Origin: Bacteroidaceae bacterium
GTDB lineage: Bacteria; Bacteroidota; Bacteroidia; Bacteroidales; Bacteroidaceae
DNA: 37,211 bases
Direction: 5' to 3'
Assembly: GCA_017547205.1 (NCBI GenBank)
Contig: JAFYQH010000026.1
Coordinates: forward strand, 1-37,211
In this document: one piece after another, positions 1 to 7,358 of the stretch
How the letters are laid out: each line of letters opens with the position of its first letter
Numbering within the stretch: position 1 is the first letter of the stretch
Notes under the pieces: generated by a model
Seen by the model: the letters and a program-made list of their open reading frames with translations, nothing else
What the model was told of the DNA's origin: nothing
Databases searched by the model: none
Translations under genes and position numbers: made by a program

Positions 1-54
1 GCCGGCAGGTCTTTCCGCTGTGTTGCTTACGGTGCCGGATATTTAAGATATTAG
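1..54 (+). CDS. possible C-terminal tail of a protein cut by the window edge
   Basis: Reading from base 1 gives 17 codons (AGRSFRCVAYGAGYLRY) ending at TAG, positions 52-54. The SFRCV string resembles the closing strand of lectin-like or FISUMP-type surface domains common in Bacteroidetes, but 17 residues are too few for assignment. The same frame stays open after the TAG to a TGA at 163-165 (35 codons, including AVYCFDAENGNLE), so this could also be a decayed or stop-interrupted gene end. No start codon is in the window. This may simply be noncoding sequence. Confidence 0.2.
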   Translation, partial: AGRSFRCVAYGAGYLRY

Positions 55-379
55 CTTTGTAATGATGATATACAGCAACCGGGACTAAAAGGTGCTGTGT
101 ACTGCTTTGACGCGGAGAATGGTAATCTTGAAAGAAAACCGGCACCGTTAAAAATCACAACTTGAACTCTTTTGTTTTACGGAATCAAGCGAGGACTGTT
201 TGCAGTGCGGCAGCGTTATATTTTCTCTTATAACGCTGAACCGCACAAGTCCCGGAGCGCCTTAAAACAAAAGGCAAGTTCAAGTGACAAAGCTTGCGCG
301 ACCGAAAGATATTGCTTGACAAAGCAATTCTTGAGCAAAGCGCGGGCTGACTGATTTTTCCGTGTGCCGGGGCTTTTTG

Positions 380-404
380 CAACTTTTTGGCCGCCAAAAA
401 GTTG
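380..404. repeat. perfect inverted repeat, 12-bp arms
   Basis: CAACTTTTTGGC and its exact reverse complement GCCAAAAAGTTG flank a single central C. As RNA it would form a strong hairpin on either strand. A TTTTT tract lies inside each arm rather than after the stem, so it is not a standard intrinsic terminator. No gene adjoins it closely. Confidence 0.75.
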
Positions 405-580
405 GTATAGCACGACAACCAAACAAACACAAGACAACAGTACCAAGGTTAAAAAGCGGGAGAGTTTTCTTGGAACACAATGCAGGACTTTCTAACTGTC
501 CTCCTTTTCAAAGGGGACGAGAAACAAAGTTTCGGAGTGAATTAAAACTCAGCCATCCATGTCGACCGCAGCGGAGACAT

Positions 581-615
581 CTCTTTCATCTTTGCTCTTT
601 GCTCTTTCATCTTTG
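581..615. repeat. 14-bp direct repeat
   Basis: CTCTTTCATCTTTG occurs at 581-594 and again at 602-615, separated by CTCTTTG, which is itself a shortened version of the unit. The sequence is pyrimidine-rich and of low complexity. No function is evident. Confidence 0.6.
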
Positions 616-674
616 CCGAATTTTAGGCATAGCCAACTTTCTGCACTCTTGTCGTGGCGGGTGTGTATAACACG

Positions 675-699
675 AAAAGGCTGGATATTAATCCAGCCT
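675..699 (-). terminator. intrinsic terminator of the tRNA-Glu/rpsT transcript
   Basis: Arms AGGCTGGAT (678-686) and ATCCAGCCT (691-699) form a perfect 9-bp stem with a 4-base loop. Read on the minus strand, the stem is followed by TTTTCG. It lies 29 bases beyond the rpsT stop codon, where termination is expected. Confidence 0.85.
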
Positions 700-727
700 C
701 TTGTAGGTAAATATATGTTCTAAAAAA

Positions 728-982
728 TTAGGCTAACTTCGCAATTCTTGCGCAAAGACCTGACTTGAGGTTTGCTGCCTTGTTCTTGTGGATGAGACCA
801 CGCTTAGCCATTCTGTCGAGCATCTTCTGTACCTCGGGGAACTTTGCCAATGCTTCGTTCTTGTCGGTGATTGCGCGCAAGCCACGTACTGCAGAACGCA
901 TGTTCTTGCCCAGGTAACGGTTCTGAAGATTTCTCTTCTCTGTCTGTCTGATTCTCTTAAGTGATGATTTGTGATTTGCCAT
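728..982 (-). CDS. rpsT: 30S ribosomal protein S20
   Basis: This 84-residue protein is S20, a primary binding protein of 16S rRNA in the small ribosomal subunit. The family signature is clear: the N-terminal [13 protein letters not shown] segment, a Lys/Arg-rich three-helix composition, and a C-terminal [10 protein letters not shown] run typical of S20. Length matches the family (about 85 residues). The ATG at 980-982 starts directly at the conserved MANHKS sequence. No Shine-Dalgarno is seen, only an A-rich leader. It follows tRNA-Glu by 29 bases with no terminator between, so both are probably made from the tRNA promoter, and it ends at the hairpin at 678-699. Confidence 0.97.
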   Translation of the reverse strand: MANHKSSLKRIRQTEKRNLQNRYLGKNMRSAVRGLRAITDKNEALAKFPEVQKMLDRMAKRGLIHKNKAANLKSGLCARIAKLA

Positions 983-1011
983 CTCTTTTCAATTATTTTT
1001 AGTTTTACTAG

Positions 1012-1083
1012 TAGCCCATAGGGGAATCGAACCCCTCTTTCAAGAATGAAAATCTTGCGTCCTAGCCGATAGACGAATGGGCC
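1012..1083 (-). tRNA. tRNA-Glu (anticodon TTC)
   Basis: Read on the minus strand, these 72 bases fold as a standard tRNA. The 7-bp acceptor stem pairs GGCCCAT with ATGGGCT (one G-U), the discriminator is A, the anticodon stem CAAGA/TCTTG carries loop TTTTCAT with anticodon TTC, and the T arm contains GGTTCGATTCC. The 3' CCA is not encoded (CT follows the discriminator), so it must be added enzymatically. The gene lies between its promoter and rpsT, so the tRNA is probably cut from a precursor that also carries the S20 message. Confidence 0.96.
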
Positions 1084-1141
1084 TTTGGGCCTGAACCCCT
1101 TGTGAGGGTTTCCATAACAGGTATGGTGGCTAAAGCGAATG

Positions 1142-1172
1142 CAAAGGTAAAACCTTTTTTTTAATTGGCAAA
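1142..1172 (-). promoter_or_regulatory. promoter of tRNA-Glu and rpsT
   Basis: On the minus strand TTTG (1172-1169) is followed after exactly 19 bases by TACCTTTG (1149-1142). This matches the known Bacteroidetes primary-sigma consensus TTTG-N19-TAnnTTTG. The predicted start is near 1135, giving a leader of about 50 bases before the tRNA 5' end at 1083. Confidence 0.85.
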
Positions 1173-1191
1173 GAATTTCGAGTTTTTTTTA

Positions 1192-1199
1192 TAGTTTTG
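1192..1199 (+). promoter_or_regulatory. -7 element of the recO promoter
   Basis: TAGTTTTG matches the Bacteroidetes -7 consensus TAnnTTTG and sits 24 bases before the recO ATG at 1224. No good -33 TTTG is found at the usual distance. The element lies back to back with the tRNA-Glu promoter. Confidence 0.5.
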
Positions 1200-1223
1200 T
1201 TCCTGAATAAGGCATTTAATGGT

Positions 1224-1949
1224 ATGGTAGAGAAGTTTGAAGGAATAGTTTTGCGTACTCTCAAATACAGCGACACTCTTATGATTGCCGATATATACAC
1301 GCGTGGATATGGCCGTCTTTCGTTTCTGGTCCCGGTGTCGCACAGCAGGCGCAGTAAAGTCCGGAGTGTACTCTTTCAGCCTCTTTCAATGCTTACGTTC
1401 ACAGCCAACTTCAAGAAAGGCAAGAGTCTTTCAAGAATAGGGGAGGTGCAACCGTATGTGGTTTATTCTTCAATCCAGAACGATGTTGTCAAATCTGCAA
1501 TATCGCTATATATTGCCGAGTTGCTCACGTATGCGTTAAGGGAGGAGAGTGGTGATGATTCGCTGTTCTGCTTTCTTGACCGTTCTTTAATGTTGCTCGA
1601 CGGTCTCGAGCATGGGTATTCCGACTTTCACCTTGTATTTATGGCACAGCTGTTGCGCTATCTTGGTATTTATCCGAATCTGGAAGGCTGCACGCCAAAT
1701 TCCTATTTCGACCTTATGCAGGGGTGTCTGGTGCGTGAACATCCGCTGCATGGCGACTTTCTTATGCCATCAGATACGCACTCTTTCGTCTCTTTGCTAC
1801 AGACAGGCTATGAGTCGATGCACAGGCTTTCCCTGAACAGAAGATTGCGAGGTGAATACCTCGCAATCCTCAACAGGTATTATGCGTTGCATATACCTGA
1901 TTTTCCTCTACTGAAGTCTGTTGAAGTGCTTCGTGAGCTGTTTGGATAA
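1224..1949 (+). CDS. recO: DNA repair protein RecO
   Basis: RecO acts in the RecFOR pathway, loading RecA onto SSB-coated single-stranded DNA at gaps. The 241-residue product begins with an OB-fold containing the family's VLRTLKYSDTLMIADIYTR and GRLSFLVPVS segments, followed by a helical C-terminal half. The frame extends upstream to a TTG at 1197, but the ATG at 1224 starts at the conserved MVEKFEGIVL and falls just after the -7 box, so I prefer it. The four-cysteine zinc finger of many RecO proteins is absent: only two isolated Cys occur in the corresponding region (GCTPNSYFDLMQGC). The gene converges on yqeY with 8 bases between stop codons and no terminator hairpin. Confidence 0.92.
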   Translation: MVEKFEGIVLRTLKYSDTLMIADIYTRGYGRLSFLVPVSHSRRSKVRSVLFQPLSMLTFTANFKKGKSLSRIGEVQPYVVYSSIQNDVVKSAISLYIAELLTYALREESGDDSLFCFLDRSLMLLDGLEHGYSDFHLVFMAQLLRYLGIYPNLEGCTPNSYFDLMQGCLVREHPLHGDFLMPSDTHSFVSLLQTGYESMHRLSLNRRLRGEYLAILNRYYALHIPDFPLLKSVEVLRELFG

Positions 1950-1957
1950 TCCTCCGG

Positions 1958-2410
1958 TCAGTTGCCCAGCAACTGCTTTACGATTGTGGAAATCAGCTTG
2001 CCGTCGGCTTTGCCGGCAAGTTGCTTTGTGGCTGTCCCCATTACTTTGCCCATATCCTGCGGGCCGCTCGCGCCGACCGATGCAATGATTTCCTTGAGAA
2101 CTGCAGTGACCTCCTCTTCGCTCATCTGCTTGGGAAGATACTTCTCCATTACTGCAACCTGTGCAAGTTCTTCCTGTGCAAGTTCCGGGCGGTTCTGGCT
2201 GCTGTAGAGTTCAGCCGATTCCTTGCCCTGTTTTACAAGCTTTTGAATCAGTTTAACTGCGGTCGCGTCACTTACTGTGTCACCTGCACCCGGTGCTGTC
2301 TTTGCTTCAAGGAGCACTTTCTTTATGTTGCGGAGGGTGTCAAGGGCAACCTTGTCCTTGGCTTTCATAGCCTCCTTTATATCGTTGCTTATAATGTCAA
2401 AAAGTTCCAT
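1958..2410 (-). CDS. yqeY: GatB/YqeY domain protein
   Basis: The 150-residue protein belongs to the YqeY family, related to the tRNA-binding tail domain of GatB. It may act in tRNA-dependent amidation or tRNA binding, but the standalone protein's job is not settled. Visible hallmarks are the N-terminal helix IKEAMKAKDKVALDTLRN, the central EKYLPKQMSEEE segment and the C-terminal MGKVMGTATKQLAGKADGK region. The frame stays open further upstream, overlapping ftsZ. The ATG at 2408-2410 is chosen because homology begins there and it lies 7 bases past the ftsZ stop. It is the last gene of the dcw operon, meeting recO tail to tail. Confidence 0.9.
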   Translation of the reverse strand: MELFDIISNDIKEAMKAKDKVALDTLRNIKKVLLEAKTAPGAGDTVSDATAVKLIQKLVKQGKESAELYSSQNRPELAQEELAQVAVMEKYLPKQMSEEEVTAVLKEIIASVGASGPQDMGKVMGTATKQLAGKADGKLISTIVKQLLGN

Positions 2411-2417
2411 ATCAGAA

Positions 2418-3761
2418 TTATTCTTGGGTAAATGCGTTTGTTTCATTCTCTTCATTGCTGCCGGTATCGGCATCCTGTGAAAGCAGGTCGGTGCTGCAGA
2501 ATATTCCCATCATCTTCTCCAGTTCCTGTGCTGTACGGCGGTATGTAGGCGATGCGTCGAGTGCATTGAGGAACTCTTCGTTGTACATCTCCTCGCCCTT
2601 GAATATGTATACCTTGTATTCGGGCTTGTAGAACGCCTCTACCATTTGGTCGAGTTTCTTTTCCTCCTCTCTTCTTCTCTCTTCCTCTTCGCGGTTGATG
2701 GTAACCATTTCCTCTTCTTCCTTTACGATGACAGGTTCCATGCCCGGGATATCCTTCATTCCGAATCCTGTTGCGAGTACAGTAACCTTTACTTCGCCCT
2801 CTTCGAGGTTGTGGTCCTTGCTCAGTCCCCAGATGAGCTCGATGTTCTCTTCCTTGAACTGTGTCATGAACGCTTCTACCTCGGCCATTTCTTCAACACG
2901 TATGGGGTCGTTGGGGTTCTCGTAGATGTTGAAAAGAATTTTCTTCGACTTGTATATGTCGTTGTCGTTGAGCAACGGTGAGTGCATGGCACTCCTGAAT
3001 GCGCGTGACACGCGCATGTCACCCTTCTCTATGCCGTAACTCATTATGGCAACACCGCCGTCCTTCAGAATCTTCCTTACGTCGCGGAAGTCGAGGTTGA
3101 TGGTTCCTCGTGCAGTGATAATCTCTGCGATACTCTTTGTGGCAGTGGTAAGCACATCATCTACCATACGGAATCCGTCATTCACGTTCAGTTTCGGGAA
3201 CATGTCTATAAGACGCTGGTTGTTTATTACAAGCAACGCGTCAACATGTTTGGCAATCCGCATCACACCCTTGAGGGCCTGCTTTATCTTGCCGGTCATC
3301 TCGAACTTGAACGGTATTGTAACGATACCGACTGTCAGTATTCCCTTGCTTTTGGCAATTTCGGCCACTACGGGTGCCGCACCGGTACCTGTTCCACCAC
3401 CCATACCGGCAGTGATGAATGCCATTTTGGTGCCGTCGTCGAACAGCTGTTCTATCTGCTCGCGGCTCTCCTCGGCTGCTCTGCGCGCCACTTCAGGGTC
3501 GTTTCCGGCACCAAGTCCCTCCGTTATCAGCTCGCCGAGCTGCAGCTTCTTGGGGATAGGCGAGTTCTGCAAAGCCTGCATATCGGTATTGCATACAGCA
3601 AATGATACATTGTGTATGCCCTTGCGGTACATGTTCTGCACTGCGTTGCTGCCACCGCCACCTACACCGATAACCTTTATTATTCTGGGTGCATCGGTTG
3701 GTATCGCGAAAGGCAGGCTCTTCTTTACTTGTTCGTTAGTCTCCATACTTCCTTGTATCAT
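2418..3761 (-). CDS. ftsZ: cell division GTPase FtsZ
   Basis: FtsZ is the tubulin homologue that polymerises with GTP into the cytokinetic ring. Visible motifs are the glycine-rich VIGVGGGGSNAV near residue 30, the tubulin signature GGGTGTG at 121-127, and the T7 loop NLDFRDV at 222-228, whose acidic residues complete GTP hydrolysis in the next subunit. After the core (about 340 residues) comes a highly charged Glu/Arg/Lys stretch (about 347-370), then a segment VYIFKGEEMYNEEFLNALDASPTYRR (about 384-409), and a Glu/Asn-rich end. The usual C-terminal FtsA-binding peptide (D/E-IPxFLR-like) is not recognisable. METNEQ at 3746 is an alternative start. The gene lies 7 bases after ftsA. Confidence 0.97.
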   Translation of the reverse strand: MIQGSMETNEQVKKSLPFAIPTDAPRIIKVIGVGGGGSNAVQNMYRKGIHNVSFAVCNTDMQALQNSPIPKKLQLGELITEGLGAGNDPEVARRAAEESREQIEQLFDDGTKMAFITAGMGGGTGTGAAPVVAEIAKSKGILTVGIVTIPFKFEMTGKIKQALKGVMRIAKHVDALLVINNQRLIDMFPKLNVNDGFRMVDDVLTTATKSIAEIITARGTINLDFRDVRKILKDGGVAIMSYGIEKGDMRVSRAFRSAMHSPLLNDNDIYKSKKILFNIYENPNDPIRVEEMAEVEAFMTQFKEENIELIWGLSKDHNLEEGEVKVTVLATGFGMKDIPGMEPVIVKEEEEMVTINREEEERRREEEKKLDQMVEAFYKPEYKVYIFKGEEMYNEEFLNALDASPTYRRTAQELEKMMGIFCSTDLLSQDADTGSNEENETNAFTQE

Positions 3762-3768
3762 TTATCTG

Positions 3769-5229
3769 TTAGTTCTCGTCGTCGTAATCCTCTTCCTTCT
3801 CTTCATCCGTCACATTGTCGATGAAGTTCTTGGTTACCTTGTTAACTTTTCCGAAAAGAGTGTCCCATATTCCAGGAGAGTTCTTCTTCTGTTCCTCCTT
3901 AAGCTTCCTTATTCTCTCCTTCTCCTCCTCTTTCTTTTTCCGTTCCTCTTCTTTCTTTAGTCTCTCCTCTTCTTTCTTCCTCTCCTTTTCCTCCTTTTCG
4001 AGCTTTTTCTTCTCTTCCTTGGTAAGTTCTTTTTCTGCGGGCTTTTCTTCGGCTACGGTTTCAAGGCTGTTACCGAAGAGGTCATGGCTGAACGGAGTTT
4101 CGGGAACTGCCTTGACAATTTCCTCGCAACAGTTCTCCTTGCCCTGCTTAAGCAGCCCATATAGTGCCGTTGTGAATATTCCATGCATGTTCACGCCGCT
4201 GTTCCCGACAAGGCTGAAGTGTGGTTCGGGAATAACCTCGGTCCTGAAGTTGGGCAGGAATTCTTCGAGGAGAAGCTCTATGTTCTTCAGTTTGGAACCT
4301 CCGCCCGTGAAGATGATATGCCCGATGAGCTCGCCCGATTCCTCTATCTGGTATTTCACATTCTGCAGAATCTCGCTCATTCTGGCATTTATTATATTGT
4401 TAACTGTTTCTGTGTCTATAGGCTCTTTCTCCTTGCCCTGCGACTTGTATCCGCGTGTAATCTTTATCTCTTCGGCTTCGTCGAGTGATATCTGTTCGGC
4501 ACACAGGTCCATTGTGATGTTGTGGCTGCCGAGCGGCAATACGGTGAGCATACGCAGGGCATCATTGTTATATACCGCGATGGTTGTGGTGTCAGCTCCT
4601 ATGTTAACGAGAGCACAGCCGTTACGGCGTGCATCCTTGCCGAGGAGTATCTCGGCATCCATGCGTGCTGCGCTGAAGCTGTCCTCAATCTTTATATTCG
4701 CCTGTGCGAAGCATTCATTGAGCTGTTTGAAATACTGCTCTTTTACGACAATGTTGAGGTAGTTGCCTTCAATAAGTCTTGTCGGTGCTCCTATAGGGTG
4801 GTTGTCAACCTTTCCGTCAAGCCTGTATTCCTGGTTGATGACACTTACTCTCTTATATCCTGCCGGGCACTGGAATGTTTCGTCGTTCTCTATGGCTAGG
4901 TCGTTGATCGTATCCTGGGTAATCTTTGTATACTCTTCGAATCCCATTGTGACCTTTGAGGGAATCGAGTGTACCGTAAGACCTGCATAAGAGATGTATA
5001 CTCTCTTTATCTCCACGTTCTCAAGGCTTGCTTCAAGGCTGTTGATAATACAGTTGATGGCCTTGCTTGTTTCGTCGACATTGCGTACAACGCCCTTGGA
5101 AATGAATCGGTCCACAGGTGTGCTTGCAGTGGCCAGGATCTTTATCCCGTCATAGGTCTCTATACCTACCGCACCCGAAACCTTGGATGAGCTTAGCTCT
5201 ATCGCTGCGATGTAATTAGTACTTCCCAT
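3769..5229 (-). CDS. ftsA: cell division protein FtsA with charged C-terminal helix
   Basis: FtsA is the actin-like ATPase that tethers FtsZ to the inner membrane and recruits later divisome proteins. The 486-residue product has the ASKHA fold: AAIELSSSKVSGAVG at the N-terminus (phosphate 1), SHS2-like insert from about residue 85, ALVNIGADTTTIAVY at 206-220 (phosphate 2), and IIFTGGGSKLKN at 305-316 (adenosine loop). It is longer than the roughly 420-residue E. coli protein. Residues 394-449 are nearly all Lys, Glu and Arg, suggesting a long single helix or coiled coil. GIWDTLFGKVNKVTKNFID (453-471) then looks like the amphipathic membrane-targeting helix, followed by an acidic tail. The gene lies between ftsQ and ftsZ. 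Confidence 0.96.
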   Translation of the reverse strand: MGSTNYIAAIELSSSKVSGAVGIETYDGIKILATASTPVDRFISKGVVRNVDETSKAINCIINSLEASLENVEIKRVYISYAGLTVHSIPSKVTMGFEEYTKITQDTINDLAIENDETFQCPAGYKRVSVINQEYRLDGKVDNHPIGAPTRLIEGNYLNIVVKEQYFKQLNECFAQANIKIEDSFSAARMDAEILLGKDARRNGCALVNIGADTTTIAVYNNDALRMLTVLPLGSHNITMDLCAEQISLDEAEEIKITRGYKSQGKEKEPIDTETVNNIINARMSEILQNVKYQIEESGELIGHIIFTGGGSKLKNIELLLEEFLPNFRTEVIPEPHFSLVGNSGVNMHGIFTTALYGLLKQGKENCCEEIVKAVPETPFSHDLFGNSLETVAEEKPAEKELTKEEKKKLEKEEKERKKEEERLKKEEERKKKEEEKERIRKLKEEQKKNSPGIWDTLFGKVNKVTKNFIDNVTDEEKEEDYDDEN

Positions 5230-5241
5230 ATTTTATCTATC

Positions 5242-5973
5242 TTATTGTCTTTTCGTGCAAATGACTTTTTCATTGAATTCTATGTTCAGTTTGCTGTACT
5301 TGTTCCATCCTATGGTATTCATTCCCTTATGGTAGAATGTGTACAGTTTCCGTAGTTTCTCCTCAATGTCCTCCGCTTTTCCCAGTTCTATGATGTGGTC
5401 TCCAACGCGGGGGATGATGATTACTTCGCTGTTGCTGCCGAAATGGATTTGCTCAATCTGTGCAGTCCAAAACCTGTTCCCGTGTATAGCGTTCGCAATT
5501 TCCTTGAGCTCATTCCTTGCCATGCTGTCACCTACGCAACCCGTCACGACGGGCAGGTACAGGGCTTTCCTGATGTCCTCTATGACATCGCCTTCGCAGT
5601 CGATGCAGTATGTCCTGCCGCCCTGCTCGACAACTCTTATGGCCGGTTGTCTGCATGTGATGTCAATGTTTACATATCCTCTTGTGCTAAGGTATACCTG
5701 ACACTCCCTTATTATGGAAATTTCTGCCAGGCGTCTTTCTATTTTGCTGCAGACAATGCTGTCCATGCACTTTTCCATGGGATCGAGTCCTTCGCTCTCA
5801 AGAATCCCGAGAATGCTTTCGCGGCTTATTGCCTCCAGTTCATTGCCTTCAATGTATACAAGCACTCCCTTGCACATGTTCCTGTTCTCCATCATGGGAA
5901 TGACGATGAATGCGAATACAGCATAGCTCAGGAGAGCGAGTACAATGGTATATTTCAGTATCTTCTTCAGCAT
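5242..5973 (-). CDS. ftsQ: cell division protein FtsQ
   Basis: This 243-residue bitopic membrane protein is FtsQ (DivIB-like), which links cytoplasmic divisome components to the FtsW/FtsI synthase. One membrane segment is evident near the N-terminus (YTIVLALLSYAVFAFIVIP, residues 8-26). A periplasmic POTRA-like region and beta domain follow: the segments STRGYVNIDITCRQPAIRV and YCIDCEGDVI match the family pattern in which crossed strands precede R-x-P-x-A and a DxxG-like turn. Sequence conservation is weak, so position (between murC and ftsA) carries much of the call. It overlaps the end of murC by 7 bases, implying translational coupling. Confidence 0.88.
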   Translation of the reverse strand: MLKKILKYTIVLALLSYAVFAFIVIPMMENRNMCKGVLVYIEGNELEAISRESILGILESEGLDPMEKCMDSIVCSKIERRLAEISIIRECQVYLSTRGYVNIDITCRQPAIRVVEQGGRTYCIDCEGDVIEDIRKALYLPVVTGCVGDSMARNELKEIANAIHGNRFWTAQIEQIHFGSNSEVIIIPRVGDHIIELGKAEDIEEKLRKLYTFYHKGMNTIGWNKYSKLNIEFNEKVICTKRQ

Positions 5974-7358
5974 TTTCGTTCAGTGAGTATTCTTTTCATT
6001 TCCGGTACGTCATTCTCAATGTCTCCTGCTCCCAATGAAACCAATATCTCGATATTCTCCTTCTCCGCTTCCACGACATTGAGCACATCGGCACGGCTGC
6101 ACATCATTTTCTCCATGCTGTCGGGCAGACAGTCATATATCAGTTTGCTTGTTACACCCGGCATGGGCTTTTCGCGGGCCGGATAGATTTCTACCAATAT
6201 GACCTTGTCGAACAGCGAAAGACTTTCGGCGAATTCCCTGTAGAAGTCGGCCGTTCGGCTGAACAGGTGAGGCTGGAACAAAACCGTAATCCTCTTTTCG
6301 CTGTAAAGGTCCTTTATTGACCTGGCACATGCCCTTACCTCATCGGGGTGGTGTGCATAGTCGCTCAATAGTACGAGGTTCTCCTCTTTTATGTGGAAAT
6401 CGAATCGTCTGTCGGCTCCGGCAAAGCTTTTCATTCCCGCTTTCATCTCTTCTGCCGTAGCACCGCAAATTTCGGCCATAGCCATTGAGGCGATTCCGTT
6501 GTCTATGTTTATGCTTACGGGTACGCCAAGTTCGACATCATCAATCCTTTGCCATGGCGATATATAGTCGAAGAGTATTGTTCCGTTACCTATTCGTATG
6601 TTCTCGGCATGGAAGTCTCCGCTTTCACGTCCGTAAGTGAATGTCTGTACGCCCGGTCTTGTGCGGGGGATGACCTCCAGGCCTTCGTGTATCACAAGGA
6701 AACCGTCCTCACGTATCTTTTCGGTAAACTGAGCAAAAGCCTCGAGGTAGTTCTCTTTGTTCCCGTAGATGTCGAGATGGTCAGGGTCGGCCGATGTTAT
6801 TGCCGCGACATATGGTTCCAGATGCAGGAACGAACGGTCATACTCGTCGGCCTCAATGACAACATAGTCACTGTTGTCGGCTAGTATGAGGTTACTTTTA
6901 TAGTTCTTTGATATTCCACCGAGGAAAGCGTTGCAGTCGACATGGGACTGCTTCATCAGGTGGGCGGTCATTGTAGACGTGGTTGTCTTGCCGTGTGTGC
7001 CGGCAGCACATACGCCCAGCTTGTCCTTGGTTATCAGGCCCAGTACCTCAGCCCTTTTCTTTATTGTGAATCCGTTCTTGCGGAACAGTTCCCACTCCTT
7101 GTGGTCGGCTGGTATTGCCGGGGTATATATGACAAGTGTCGACAAAGGGTCCTTGCATGCTTCGGGGACCAGTTCTGTATTCTCCTCGAAGTGCAATATG
7201 GCTCCTTCCTCAATAAGCCTTGCCGTGAGTTCGCTTGGTGTGCGGTCATATCCGGCAACAATCTTTCCTTGTTTCAGGAAATATCTTACCAGTGCACTCA
7301 TGCCGATACCTCCTGCCCCCAGAAAATATACAGCCTTTATATCTTTAATCTCCATCAT
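5967..7358 (-). CDS. murC: UDP-N-acetylmuramate--L-alanine ligase MurC
   Basis: MurC adds the first amino acid, L-alanine, to UDP-N-acetylmuramic acid in the cytoplasm. The 463-residue protein shows the three-domain Mur ligase layout: a Rossmann nucleotide-sugar site with FLGAGGIGMSALVRYF at 12-27, the ATP-binding P-loop GTHGKTT at 120-126, the metal-site segment EADEYDRS at 169-176, and a C-terminal domain with DYAHHPDEVRA. The glycine-rich start and AGGIGMS motif separate MurC from the other ligases in the cluster. The start ATG overlaps the murG stop (ATGA), and its own end overlaps ftsQ. Confidence 0.97.
   Translation of the reverse strand: MMEIKDIKAVYFLGAGGIGMSALVRYFLKQGKIVAGYDRTPSELTARLIEEGAILHFEENTELVPEACKDPLSTLVIYTPAIPADHKEWELFRKNGFTIKKRAEVLGLITKDKLGVCAAGTHGKTTTSTMTAHLMKQSHVDCNAFLGGISKNYKSNLILADNSDYVVIEADEYDRSFLHLEPYVAAITSADPDHLDIYGNKENYLEAFAQFTEKIREDGFLVIHEGLEVIPRTRPGVQTFTYGRESGDFHAENIRIGNGTILFDYISPWQRIDDVELGVPVSINIDNGIASMAMAEICGATAEEMKAGMKSFAGADRRFDFHIKEENLVLLSDYAHHPDEVRACARSIKDLYSEKRITVLFQPHLFSRTADFYREFAESLSLFDKVILVEIYPAREKPMPGVTSKLIYDCLPDSMEKMMCSRADVLNVVEAEKENIEILVSLGAGDIENDVPEMKRILTERKC

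Larger units (their letters stand above)
166..670. other. hairpin-rich intergenic region with no credible gene
   Basis: About 500 bases separate the possible gene tail at the left edge from the rpsT terminator. Several short ORFs overlap here on both strands, but none has a recognisable domain or a promoter. What is visible is DNA structure: a short hairpin at 312-327 (TTGCTT/AAGCAA), a perfect 12-bp-arm palindrome at 380-404, a GAAAC/GTTTC hairpin near 520-533, and a 14-bp direct repeat at 581-594 and 602-615. I infer a structured intergenic element, possibly one copy of a dispersed repeat family. A small RNA cannot be excluded. Confidence 0.5.

Noticed and set aside
185-480. Overlapping ORFs of 60-81 codons on both strands at the left end
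   Set aside because: They overlap in several frames at once, coincide with palindromes and repeats, and show no domain or promoter. Treated as noncoding.
1084-1135. A second tRNA or RNA gene upstream of tRNA-Glu
   Set aside because: The AACCCT/AGGGGTT hairpin and GGCCC repeats do not form a cloverleaf. The stretch fits a transcribed leader of tRNA-Glu.
1961-1973. GTTGC-CCA-GCAAC hairpin as terminator between recO and yqeY
   Set aside because: It lies inside the last codons of yqeY, has only a 5-bp stem and no U-tract on either strand.
3046-4762. Long plus-strand ORFs of 304 and 315 codons opposite ftsZ and ftsA
   Set aside because: They are antisense shadows. The Ser/Phe-rich runs arise from the Lys/Glu-rich codons of FtsA and FtsZ, and the minus-strand frames hold complete known proteins.
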